Part shown: positions 58,001 to 64,000 of the stretch, in pieces | How positions within the stretch are numbered: the first letter of the stretch is position 1 | Layout of the letters: each line of letters begins with the position of its first letter | Source: Microbacterium hydrocarbonoxydans | Lineage (GTDB): Bacteria > Actinomycetota > Actinomycetes > Actinomycetales > Microbacteriaceae | Length of the DNA: 64,000 bases | Reading direction: 5' to 3' | Assembly: GCF_900105205.1 (NCBI RefSeq) | Contig: NZ_FNSQ01000005.1 | Span: forward strand, 1,612,001-1,676,000 | The notes under the pieces: model-generated | Told to the model about the DNA's origin: nothing | Databases searched by the model: none | Seen by the model: only the letters and a program-made list of their open reading frames with translations | Position numbers and translations under genes: made by a program

Positions 58001-58408
58001 GCGCTGCAGGTCATCGGCGTCGAATGCGGCCTCGGCTCGAGCGACGGCGCGGGCGAAGGCGATCGCATCGACGGCGGATTCGTCGACCTCGAGGCAGTAG
58101 CCCGGCGGCCGTGTGCTGACGCGGATGCCGACCTGCGCGAGCTGCTGTCGCAGACGAGAGACGTACACATATAGCGCTGCGACACCCGACTGGGGGAGTT
58201 CGTCCTCCCAGAGCTGTGCCATAAGCCGGTCGGCGGAGACGACGCGACCAGGCTCCACCGCCAGGAGGGCGAGGAGGGTCGCAACTCGCCCGGTCTGCGG
58301 GATTACCGGCGGAGCGCCCACCGCGTCGACCCGGAGGCTTCCCAGCACGCGGATGGGCACGTCACCCGCGGCGGCCATGGGGAGGTCGCGAGTCAGCGAG
58401 CGGGCCAT
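55067..58408 (-). CDS. SARP-type giant regulator (BTAD + AAA ATPase + TPR)
   Basis: This 1113-residue protein opens with an OmpR-type winged helix (IRVLGSLRVDAVGAPPVIP, LLALLAVEPGRVVSADRLMAQLWED) and a bacterial transcriptional activation domain (YVYVSRLRQQLAQVGIRVSTRPPGY; HREIETARELWTGEPF). An AAA/STAND ATPase follows (IIGRDSQLDEIDAALDRA, Walker A LLLEGAAGAGKTFLAE) and a long helical repeat tail. Such AfsR/SARP-like proteins activate secondary-metabolite or catabolic clusters. The start is either 58408 (overlapping the monooxygenase stop by 16 bases) or 58378. It is co-directional with the monooxygenase. Confidence 0.87.
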   Translation of the reverse strand: MARSLTRDLPMAAAGDVPIRVLGSLRVDAVGAPPVIPQTGRVATLLALLAVEPGRVVSADRLMAQLWEDELPQSGVAALYVYVSRLRQQLAQVGIRVSTRPPGYCLEVDESAVDAIAFARAVARAEAAFDADDLQRAHREIETARELWTGEPFQGAARSPDLVSESARLLTVHDRLAYVRARVLLRSGHARQAAELALTLTQVDPLSEDYLALWMEAERDAGNVAKALAAYEAFRQALAEQLGTDPSGGLRALHAELLRMGDSRETPKAGVTAERQPRARGIIGRDSQLDEIDAALDRARGGRGSMLLLEGAAGAGKTFLAEITVERADTSGFITAWTRTVESTGAPPLWPWQRVLGALPGAADATGAADLAAIRALAQGNEPDETLFRQSDEIVARVLTAARERPLCVVFDDVHWADAPTLHAIGHLASALRSAAVVVVLTVRQPDGHRPPAGAALASLAREHTVRRLPVTEFTVDEIRRRIEEDSPSGSLPSDGAAERLRERTGGNAFFLTELLQANVHDVLPASITELIQARRDALPSDVCAVLDTAAVAGSTLDLTLLGEVLGVPTLHIVRAADALCAAGLLRLEGDGYAFAHSLGRDAVLATQRRATITETHARIADAIERIFASDPHPVLEALAYHRFRAASGSADEEAFIACTAAADRARTGLAFDVAASFRERALASIPGGDAERSRRAETLLLLTEERRAAGDVIGAASALRQALRATNRLGDRRLVIRILSLLGDVTLWNWRQYGEVDQESIALLSSLLRNDPDLSESERTELSVALAMELYYAEEPQRSEAVVLAGKAVEASERLRDPVLRSRAYSALVFAHWRPDSEDRRREVLDAWLTSSDLEGGVPGEIVARLHRASIHLLVGDVDAWSVDIERAHDLLPRAGRAEYSAQHSAQLGGAALQAGQLHEAQVLMERTAATMRRTSMWGGEWVAWIQRYMLARVEGRVTDIADALTATASVDAHRALRWTAVLALAETDRISEARAMQNRWNLRAVPRARTWSTEFEIAQAAEVAVYLGTPLLTDAYETLSRSRSPLLMAGTGVAILGPRDELLARLADRLGHADVAAAHRARATEIADRVRGALGKTPTWPLTTAKRGSEE

Positions 58409-59601
58409 CGCGATCCGTCGCCGATGCGCGGCGCGACCTCCGTGGCTGGCGGTGCCCACTGCTGTACGGCCGTGGCCTGGCGGCCGAGAGCCGACGCGGG
58501 CGTCAGCCGGAGTACGGCGTTGCGTACACCGACGCCGAGCCGACCCTTCACATGTGCGAGAGCCCCGACGCCGCGCGCGCGGCGCGCGATGGGCTGGGTG
58601 CGAGCGCGACGAAGTCGGTCGTACTCCGAGAGCGCATGGTCGACTGTGCCGGGATCGGGTGCGGAATCAGCGGCGAGGGGTGCGAGTAGAGCCGCGAGAG
58701 TGGCGGCATCCTCCATCGCTTGGTTGGCTCCCTGGCCGAGATCGGGCGTCATCGCGTGCGCGGCGTCACCAAGCAGAACGACTCCGCCGCGGTGGAAGGT
58801 CGGGAGGGGCTTTGCAAGATCGTTGATCGGATGGCGGAAGACGGCCGCGGGATCAGTAGCGTCGAGCAGTGCGGGGATCGGGTCGTGCCAATGCTCGAAG
58901 AGTCGGCGGACAGCCGCGAACTCGTCAGGTATCCGGTCATCGGCGGGCATCGACGCCACACCGAACCAGTACACGCGTCCGTCGCGGAGCGGCGCCATGC
59001 CGAAACGCAGCCCGGTGCCCCAGGTCTCTCCGGCCGCGCCGAGGAGATCCACGGGGCGGCTCGTGACACCGCGCCAGCTGGAGTAGCCGGAGTATCGGAG
59101 CCCGGGATCGGCGGGCCACGATCGCCGCACCGCGCTGTTGATGCCGTCCGCCGCGACCACCAGGTCGGCCTCGACGGAGGCGACGTCTCCGCCCTCGAGC
59201 TCGACGCGCGGGGTGCCTTCGGCACCTGCGGTGGTCGCGCTGATCCCCAGCTGCAGGGTTCCGGGGTTAAGGGCGTCGACGAGGACTCGATGCAGGTCTG
59301 CGCGGTGAACCACGCGCAATCCGTTGACTGCTTCGGGCGGGATGGTCGCCAGCCACGTGCCGTCCGGCTTCCGCTGTCCGGCCCGTAGGTGCGCCGCGCT
59401 GTCGGCGGTGATTGAGGCGAATGGGTCGCCTAGGCCAAGAGCGCGGAGTGCGGTGGAGCCGTTCGGGAAGATTGACAGGCCCGACCCGATCGGCGAGAGG
59501 ATCGGGGCTCTCTCATACACCGTGACATGTGCTCCCGCGCGTTGCAATCCGATGGCGGTGCAGAGACCGCCAATGCCGGCTCCGATTACGGCGACTCGCA
59601 T
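58393..59601 (-). CDS. FAD-dependent aromatic-ring monooxygenase
   Basis: This class A flavoprotein hydroxylase of 402 residues has GAGIGGLCTAIGLQRAGAHV at residues 7-26 (FAD ADP-binding), VVAADGINSAVRR (DG motif) and LLGDAAHAMTPDLGQGANQAMEDA (GD motif). It would use NAD(P)H and O2 to hydroxylate an aromatic substrate; it also resembles TetX-like proteins, so drug inactivation cannot be excluded. ATG 59601 has GGAG at a normal distance. It is divergent from the TetR gene across an inverted repeat and is its likely target. Confidence 0.87.
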   Translation of the reverse strand: MRVAVIGAGIGGLCTAIGLQRAGAHVTVYERAPILSPIGSGLSIFPNGSTALRALGLGDPFASITADSAAHLRAGQRKPDGTWLATIPPEAVNGLRVVHRADLHRVLVDALNPGTLQLGISATTAGAEGTPRVELEGGDVASVEADLVVAADGINSAVRRSWPADPGLRYSGYSSWRGVTSRPVDLLGAAGETWGTGLRFGMAPLRDGRVYWFGVASMPADDRIPDEFAAVRRLFEHWHDPIPALLDATDPAAVFRHPINDLAKPLPTFHRGGVVLLGDAAHAMTPDLGQGANQAMEDAATLAALLAPLAADSAPDPGTVDHALSEYDRLRRARTQPIARRARGVGALAHVKGRLGVGVRNAVLRLTPASALGRQATAVQQWAPPATEVAPRIGDGSRWPAR

Positions 59602-59617
59602 GATGAGCTCCAAATCA

Positions 59618-59657
59618 CTACAGGTGCAGAGGGATGTGATGGACTATACACCTGTAG
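59618..59657. promoter_or_regulatory. TetR operator between monooxygenase and regulator
   Basis: Perfect 9-bp inverted repeat CTACAGGTG (59618-59626) and CACCTGTAG (59649-59657), spacer 22 bp, placed between the two divergent start codons. Confidence 0.7.
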
Positions 59658-59667
59658 AGTCGGGGCT

Positions 59668-60303
59668 GTGCAACCCCGAGTTTCTCCCACCCCCACTCGT
59701 CCGCAGACAATCGCGGATGCGGCCATCCGCATCATCGCTCGCGAAGGTCTGCGCGCTCTGACGCACCGTTCGACCGATCGTGAGGCCGGGTTGCCCCCGG
59801 GGTCGTGCTCTTACTACGCCGGTACGAGAGCCGCGCTGATTCAGCTCGTCGGTCAGCGGCTGGCCGAGCGCAGCATGGCCGACCTGCATCGCTTCTTCGA
59901 CAACGTCGCTCGCATCGAGCCGATATCCGACCCCGACGGACGACTGCGTCAACTGGCCAGGGTCATCGCCGATTTCGCCGACAGCCTGCTCGCCCGCCCC
60001 GCAGACATGCGCGCCCGCTACGCCCTGGCGATGGACTTCCTTGAAGCAGACCCGCTAAGCGACCTGCTCTCGGCGCAGTCACCCCTGCTGGCCGATTCGT
60101 TCTCCCGAGCGCCGGACCTGCTTCGGCGCTTCGGCATCGCTGCGACCCCGGCGCATGGGAGGGACATCATGCTCCTCACCGACGCCCTGACCTTCTCACG
60201 CACGCTGCACGCGTCTTCCCCGCAACTGCAGTTGGACGTCGAAGGCGTCGTTCTCTCGCATCTCCGATCGCTGCCCACTGGAGCCGTGTCGGATGATGCA
60301 TGA
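59668..60303 (+). CDS. TetR-family transcriptional regulator
   Basis: Protein of 211 residues with an N-terminal TetR helix-turn-helix (TIADAAIRIIAREGLRALTHRSTDREAGLPPGSCSYYAGTRAAL, in pieces; recognition helix GLPPGSCSYYAG) and a variable ligand-binding C-terminal domain. I used the GTG at 59668, beyond the operator; the longer frame overlaps the operator and the monooxygenase gene. Likely represses the divergent monooxygenase and possibly the downstream genes. Confidence 0.86.
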   Translation: MQPRVSPTPTRPQTIADAAIRIIAREGLRALTHRSTDREAGLPPGSCSYYAGTRAALIQLVGQRLAERSMADLHRFFDNVARIEPISDPDGRLRQLARVIADFADSLLARPADMRARYALAMDFLEADPLSDLLSAQSPLLADSFSRAPDLLRRFGIAATPAHGRDIMLLTDALTFSRTLHASSPQLQLDVEGVVLSHLRSLPTGAVSDDA

Positions 60304-60385
60304 AAGGTCCACGCCAGCGCGCGAAAGGTGAGCGACAGGTTCACGGAGGAGAACGGTAGTCATACCGATTCCTCAGGAGGAACCC

Positions 60386-61765
60386 ATGTCGACCAACACC
60401 GACACCGCCCTGGCCGTCGAACTCCGCGCCGCCGGCGTCACGCACGTCCACACCCTCGTCGACTCCGAGTATGCCGCTGCGCTGCAGGGGTTCAACCTCG
60501 ACGTTGTGCACGCACCCGAGATCGTCGTCGTGCCCTCGAGCATCGACGAGGTTTCCGAGACCGTGAGCCTGGCCGGGCGCTACGACCTGCCGATCCGCGT
60601 CATTGGCAAGGGTCACGGGGTACTGGCCCCTGCGACCGGCGGTATCGTCGTGGCCACCGACGGACTCGCCTTCGTCGAGATCGACGCCGACGCGCGCACG
60701 GCCCGCATCGGCGCGGGCGCGACCTGGACCCAGGTGCTCGACGCAGCCGCGCCTTTCGGGCTCGCGCCGCTCTGCGGATCGGCGCCCCACGTCGGTGTCG
60801 TCGGGTATCTGCTCGGAGGTGGGATCGGGCCGGTGGCGCGCACATTCGGATTTGCCGCCGACCACGTGCGATCGATCAGCGTGATCACGGCCGAGCAGGG
60901 CCTCGTCCGTGCCGACGCACACTTCAACCAGGATCTCTTCTGGGCATTGCGCGGCGGCAAGGGAGGCTTCGGCATCGTTGTGGAGGTCGAGATCGATCTT
61001 TTCCCGTTACGGTCGTTCTACGGTGGCGGTCTCTACTTCACTGCGGAGGACACACCGGCGATCCTTCGGGCGTTCGGTGAGTGGTCGCTCCGACTGCCCG
61101 ACGAGATGACGACCTCGATCGCCATGCTCCGGCTTCCCCCGCTGCCCGAGATCCCGGAGCCGCTGCGCGGGCAGTTTGTGTCGCACCTCCGGGTCGCCTA
61201 CGTCGGCGATGCTCTCGATGCCGAGGTGCTACTCGCTCCGCTGCGGGCCGTAGCCACCCCGCTCATCGATGCGGTCAGGGAGCTGCCGTACTCGGAGATC
61301 GGATCGGTTCACGGTGATCCGGTGAACCCGATGCCGTTCACGGATGCGGGCATGCTGCTCGACGAGTTCGATTCGCAGGCCGCTGACGCGATCCTGCAGA
61401 TCGTCGGCCCAGCAGCGGAAGTACCCATCGCCGCAGTCGAAATCCGCAGGCTCGGCGGCGCGCTCTCTCGGATGCCGGAGCACCCGAACGCCGTGACCGG
61501 CCGTGGGGCCGCATTCGGGCTGCACATCGTCGGGGCCCCGGTTCCCGAGCTGCTGCCCGTCGTCATCCCGGTCATCATCGACGGCGTCTTCGCGTCACTG
61601 CATCGATGGGCGAGCGGATCGACGCAGATCAACTTCGTGGGACGCGCCAACGGGGCAGAGGGTTTCATCCAGGCCTGGCCGACCGAGGTCGCGTCCAAGC
61701 TCGAAGACATCCGACGTGAGCACGATCCCGCCGGTCGATTCCCGTTCGGGATGGCCCTCTCATGA
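60386..61765 (+). CDS. FAD-linked (VAO/PCMH-fold) oxidoreductase
   Basis: This protein of 459 residues has the FAD-binding type 4 domain: IRVIGKGHGVLAPA with a His that may carry covalent FAD, and PHVGVVGYLLGGGIGPVARTFG. The C-terminal BBE-like tail is REHDPAGRFPFGMALS. The second covalent Cys of the bicovalent subgroup is not at its usual place. Enzymes of this group oxidise alcohols, amines or phenolic rings. AGGAGG precedes the ATG. Stop overlaps the next small frame. Confidence 0.85.
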   Translation: MSTNTDTALAVELRAAGVTHVHTLVDSEYAAALQGFNLDVVHAPEIVVVPSSIDEVSETVSLAGRYDLPIRVIGKGHGVLAPATGGIVVATDGLAFVEIDADARTARIGAGATWTQVLDAAAPFGLAPLCGSAPHVGVVGYLLGGGIGPVARTFGFAADHVRSISVITAEQGLVRADAHFNQDLFWALRGGKGGFGIVVEVEIDLFPLRSFYGGGLYFTAEDTPAILRAFGEWSLRLPDEMTTSIAMLRLPPLPEIPEPLRGQFVSHLRVAYVGDALDAEVLLAPLRAVATPLIDAVRELPYSEIGSVHGDPVNPMPFTDAGMLLDEFDSQAADAILQIVGPAAEVPIAAVEIRRLGGALSRMPEHPNAVTGRGAAFGLHIVGAPVPELLPVVIPVIIDGVFASLHRWASGSTQINFVGRANGAEGFIQAWPTEVASKLEDIRREHDPAGRFPFGMALS

Positions 61766-61932
61766 TCCGCCGACTGACGTCGCGATCCGCACGGCTCCGG
61801 TCCGGCTCGCCCGAATCCCGGCGCACCTTGGGGTCCCGAGATCGAGAGGCCGAGGTGTTCGAGGCGGATGAGCCGTTCCTACCGAGTGATGGCCTCCGTA
61901 TCGCTCTGGGAATGGCCATGCTCTACCGGTGA
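61762..61932 (+). CDS. Small protein, 56 residues
   Basis: Starts on an ATGA overlap with the oxidase stop (MIRRLTSRSARLRSGSPESRR...) and ends LPSDGLRIALGMAMLYR. Arg/Ser-rich first half, hydrophobic end. It may be a real coupled small gene or the tail of a former larger one; no family recognised. Confidence 0.35.
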   Translation: MIRRLTSRSARLRSGSPESRRTLGSRDREAEVFEADEPFLPSDGLRIALGMAMLYR

Positions 61933-61962
61933 TCGTGCGGTGACCGGCACACATACGCAGCA

Positions 61963-61979
61963 TCGCTCACGCTGAGCGA
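61963..61979 (+). promoter_or_regulatory. Small hairpin before the PhlG-like gene
   Basis: TCGCTCA/TGAGCGA with a three-base loop, ending just before the ribosome site region (GAAGAAGAGGA). Perfect 7-bp stem; possible translation or stability element. Confidence 0.35.
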
Positions 61980-61995
61980 GAAGAAGAGGACGGAA

Positions 61996-62652
61996 ATGAG
62001 ACGACTGCCCATACCGCAGCCGATCCCCCAGCTGCATCCGCTGAGGGACACGAGCTCGGCGCGGACGACAATTCAGGAGTTCCCTGGGCGTCGCCTGCGG
62101 ATCACCATCGACCATGCGCCCCTGGAAGGCGTAACGCCGGACATGCTGCTCTGGTGGTTCTCCCACATCGGCGACACGATGACCTACGCGGGCCAGACCT
62201 ACCCGCGATATCGCGTGTGGCACCCGCTGGATCACATCCACTGGGAGCTGAAACGAGAGGCACCGGGGGGCGGAGCCGCGGAAGGCGCCCGCTTCCGGAT
62301 CGTCGAAGCCATGGGGCGGAGCGAAGCGCACTACGTCGACTCAATCGACCGGGTCGAGAAGCTCGATCGCACCGGCATCCGTCTCGTCCTCCGCGTCGCC
62401 GGCGCCCAGTTATTCCAGCTGGAGCACACCTGGTCAGAAGGGCGCGGGCGCACGCACTACGTGAGCGTCCTCGACCTCGGGTCGCGCTCCCGTTTGGGTT
62501 ATCCGGTGAACGCCTATCTCCGGAAGCACGTCTTCGGTGCGGGCATGCCGGAGGCCTGGCTGAAGCACAACATCGAGGAGGTTGGACTGTTCGAGCACAT
62601 CCTCCCGGAACTGTACGAACGAGAGCACGCAGGAAAGAGGAATCGATCATGA
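61996..62652 (+). CDS. DAPG (2,4-diacetylphloroglucinol) hydrolase PhlG-like protein
   Basis: This protein of 218 residues fits the DAPG hydrolase family: DMLLWWFSHIGDTMTYAG, then YRVWHPLDHIHW and a C-terminal LKHNIEEVGLF. His76/His80, Glu104 (RIVEAMG), His191 and Glu195 (HNIEE) are at the spacing expected for the zinc ligands of PhlG, by recall. PhlG cleaves the C-C bond of an acyl side chain on a phenolic ring. Shorter than classical PhlG (about 290 residues). It is followed by the epimerase-like gene with a four-base overlap. Confidence 0.75.
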   Translation: MRRLPIPQPIPQLHPLRDTSSARTTIQEFPGRRLRITIDHAPLEGVTPDMLLWWFSHIGDTMTYAGQTYPRYRVWHPLDHIHWELKREAPGGGAAEGARFRIVEAMGRSEAHYVDSIDRVEKLDRTGIRLVLRVAGAQLFQLEHTWSEGRGRTHYVSVLDLGSRSRLGYPVNAYLRKHVFGAGMPEAWLKHNIEEVGLFEHILPELYEREHAGKRNRS

Positions 62653-63596
62653 AGACAGAGGTGCACGCCGTCATCGGTGCCACCGGAGCCACCGGCCGGG
62701 TGATCGTGCGGGAACTCAGCGGGCAGGGGATCCCAGTGCGCGCGGTCAGCCGCCGCGGGGCCCCGTCGAGTCTTCCGGGGGTACAGGCGGTCGCCGCCGA
62801 CGCGCTCGACTCGGGCAGCCTCACTGCTGCGCTGGAAGGCGTCGATGTCGTCTATCACTGCGTCATGCCGACCTTCGCGAGATGGCAAGCGGACTTCCCG
62901 CGCATGACCCGAGCGATCGCCGACGCCGCCGGAAAGGCCGGAGCTCGACTGGTCTTCGCCGACGACACGTGGATGTACGGGAAGGTCGAGGGCCTCATTT
63001 CGGAGCGGACCCCAGAGAACCCGGTCAGTCACAAGGGTGTCCTCCGTGCGTGGTTGGCGGAGATGCTCCTCACGTCGCATTTCCGCGGCGATGTGCCTGT
63101 CGTGATCGGACGTGCGTCCGAGCTCTACGGCCCGGGGGTGGGGTCTCTCCTAGGAGCCAACTTCCTCGGTGCCATCGCGAAGGGCAAGCGACCTCTCTAT
63201 ATCGGCGACCCTGATCTGCCGATCACCCCGACCTACATCGAGGACTTCGCACGCAGCCTCATCGTCCTCGGCCGTGCACCGGAATCATTCGGTCGGACCT
63301 GGATCGTGCCGACGCCGCTGCCGACGACCGGGCGCAAGCTGATGCGCATCGCGAGCAGCCAGGTCGGCGCTGCGCCGCGCCTCCATAAAATCGGCAGCGG
63401 CGTCGGCAAGACGTTAGGGCTTGTGTGGCCGCTGGCTCGTGAGGGCGCGGAGATGATTTATCAGTTCGAGCAGCCCTTCGTCGTGGACGGCAGCGACTTC
63501 ACCGCCACCTTCGGCAGCTCGCCGACGAGCTATGACGCGGCGATCGCGTCGACGATCGCCTGGTATCGGGATGCCGACTCCCGGAGCACCCGCTGA
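62649..63596 (+). CDS. NAD-dependent epimerase/dehydratase family protein
   Basis: This 315-residue extended-SDR protein begins HAVIGATGATGRVIVRELSGQG (GxxGxxG) and has DDTWMYGKVEGL in place of the usual YxxxK region, then RASELYGPGV and TPTYIEDFARSL. The Tyr-Lys catalytic pair is not obvious, so it may be an atypical reductase (NmrA- or isoflavone-reductase-like). The start overlaps the PhlG-like stop. Confidence 0.82.
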   Translation: MKTEVHAVIGATGATGRVIVRELSGQGIPVRAVSRRGAPSSLPGVQAVAADALDSGSLTAALEGVDVVYHCVMPTFARWQADFPRMTRAIADAAGKAGARLVFADDTWMYGKVEGLISERTPENPVSHKGVLRAWLAEMLLTSHFRGDVPVVIGRASELYGPGVGSLLGANFLGAIAKGKRPLYIGDPDLPITPTYIEDFARSLIVLGRAPESFGRTWIVPTPLPTTGRKLMRIASSQVGAAPRLHKIGSGVGKTLGLVWPLAREGAEMIYQFEQPFVVDGSDFTATFGSSPTSYDAAIASTIAWYRDADSRSTR

Positions 63597-63616
63597 CGCG
63601 TAGAGAACACTCCTCA

Positions 63617-63650
63617 ACAGCCCCACCGCCGTGCTCGGCGATGGGGCTGT
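63617..63650 (+). terminator. Hairpin terminator after the accessory cluster
   Basis: Stem ACAGCCCCA (63617-63625)/TGGGGCTGT (63642-63650) with an inner GCCG/CGGC pairing. Twenty bases after the epimerase-like stop. Confidence 0.75.
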
Positions 63651-63753
63651 CGCCTTTCACGACGACGAACTCTCTTGAAAGACCGGTGAAAGCGGCCGAG
63701 GTGAGACTCGAGAGGTCCGCGATCAGCGGCCGCCATCAACCCGGAAGAACTCC

Positions 63754-64000
63754 ATGCGTACGCAGCTCTCCCGCCACCGCGCCTCCTTCACCGCCATCGC
63801 AACGATCGCGGCTCTCCTGCTGTCGCCGCTCGTCGCAGCGATGCCAGCGGCGCCTGCAGCCGCAATTGCGTCGGTGGCTGCCGCCGCGACACCCGAATGG
63901 GCCGCCTCCGTGCGATCCGAGCTGGCGTCGCTCTCCGAGTCCGTCGCCGCGGCCGTAGCCTCCGCCGACGAGATGTCGGCTGCGGCGGACGACCTGTGCG
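63754..64000 (+). CDS. Secreted protein, N-terminal part (continues past window)
   Basis: ATG at 63754 starts a frame open to the window end. The first ~45 residues are a signal peptide (RHRASFTAIATIAALLLSPLVAAM with likely cleavage after an AxA) followed by Ala/Ser-rich sequence (AAVASADEMSAAADDL). Product type cannot be told from this part. Confidence 0.6.
   Translation, partial: MRTQLSRHRASFTAIATIAALLLSPLVAAMPAAPAAAIASVAAAATPEWAASVRSELASLSESVAAAVASADEMSAAADDLC

Noticed and set aside
60386..61765. Bicovalent FAD attachment in the oxidase
   Set aside because: The His site is present, but the Cys is not at the usual distance before the VGxxG motif.

Overview
The window comes from a high-GC actinobacterium and most resembles the family Microbacteriaceae (Microbacterium-like). 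The evidence is the gene order folC / DUF4233 / ndk / VKOR / rne / DUF4031 / rplU / rpmA / obgE / proB / proA / nadD / rsfS, a translational ileS T-box leader, and many four-base start/stop overlaps. This placement is an inference from gene content and not a computed phylogeny.

Layout. 1-2645: threonine catabolism (end of tdh, then kbl), followed by an ArsR-type regulator with a nested palindromic operator. 2704-5528 (minus): valS with a small downstream gene. 5698-10667: a complete peptide-type ABC importer (lipoprotein, two permeases, fused double ATPase). 10657-12541: a pentapeptide-repeat-like protein, then a DUF559 nuclease-like gene bracketed by two elements built from 19-bp repeat units. 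12572-31313: mostly housekeeping genes (ileS under a T-box, folC, ndk, VKOR, rne, rplU-rpmA-obgE, proBA, nadD, rsfS). A DUF1254 gene sits in the middle of this block, just upstream of rne. 31369-37708 (minus): a tiny acidic protein, an AI-2E family permease, an LtrA-like membrane protein, an SDR and a large LuxR-type regulator.

37877-52835 is a coherent catabolic island. A D-amino-acid oxidase-like enzyme, a DapA-family lyase, a proline-racemase-superfamily enzyme and an aldehyde dehydrogenase match the four steps of hydroxyproline breakdown. They are followed by an S15-type (CocE/NonD) hydrolase, a LysR regulator, an isoaspartyl-peptidase-like Ntn hydrolase, a full oligopeptide ABC importer and a second alpha/beta hydrolase. 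I read this as import and breakdown of proline/hydroxyproline-containing peptides; the substrate is inferred.

53043-53757 is a disordered stretch holding a tRNA-like remnant with its terminator, a strong hairpin and a decayed reading frame. It marks the start of an accessory segment. 53757-63596 carries an unrecognised protein, a GNAT acetyltransferase, a SARP-type giant regulator, an aromatic flavin monooxygenase divergent from a TetR regulator across a clear operator, a VAO-fold flavin oxidase, a phloroglucinol-hydrolase (PhlG)-like protein and an NAD-dependent epimerase-like protein. This looks like a small aromatic/polyketide modification or degradation cluster. The window ends inside a secreted protein. 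The three items most worth following up are the twin 19-bp-unit elements around the DUF559 gene, the hydroxyproline-peptide island with its Ser/Cys racemase, and the PhlG-like cluster next to the tRNA-like remnant.
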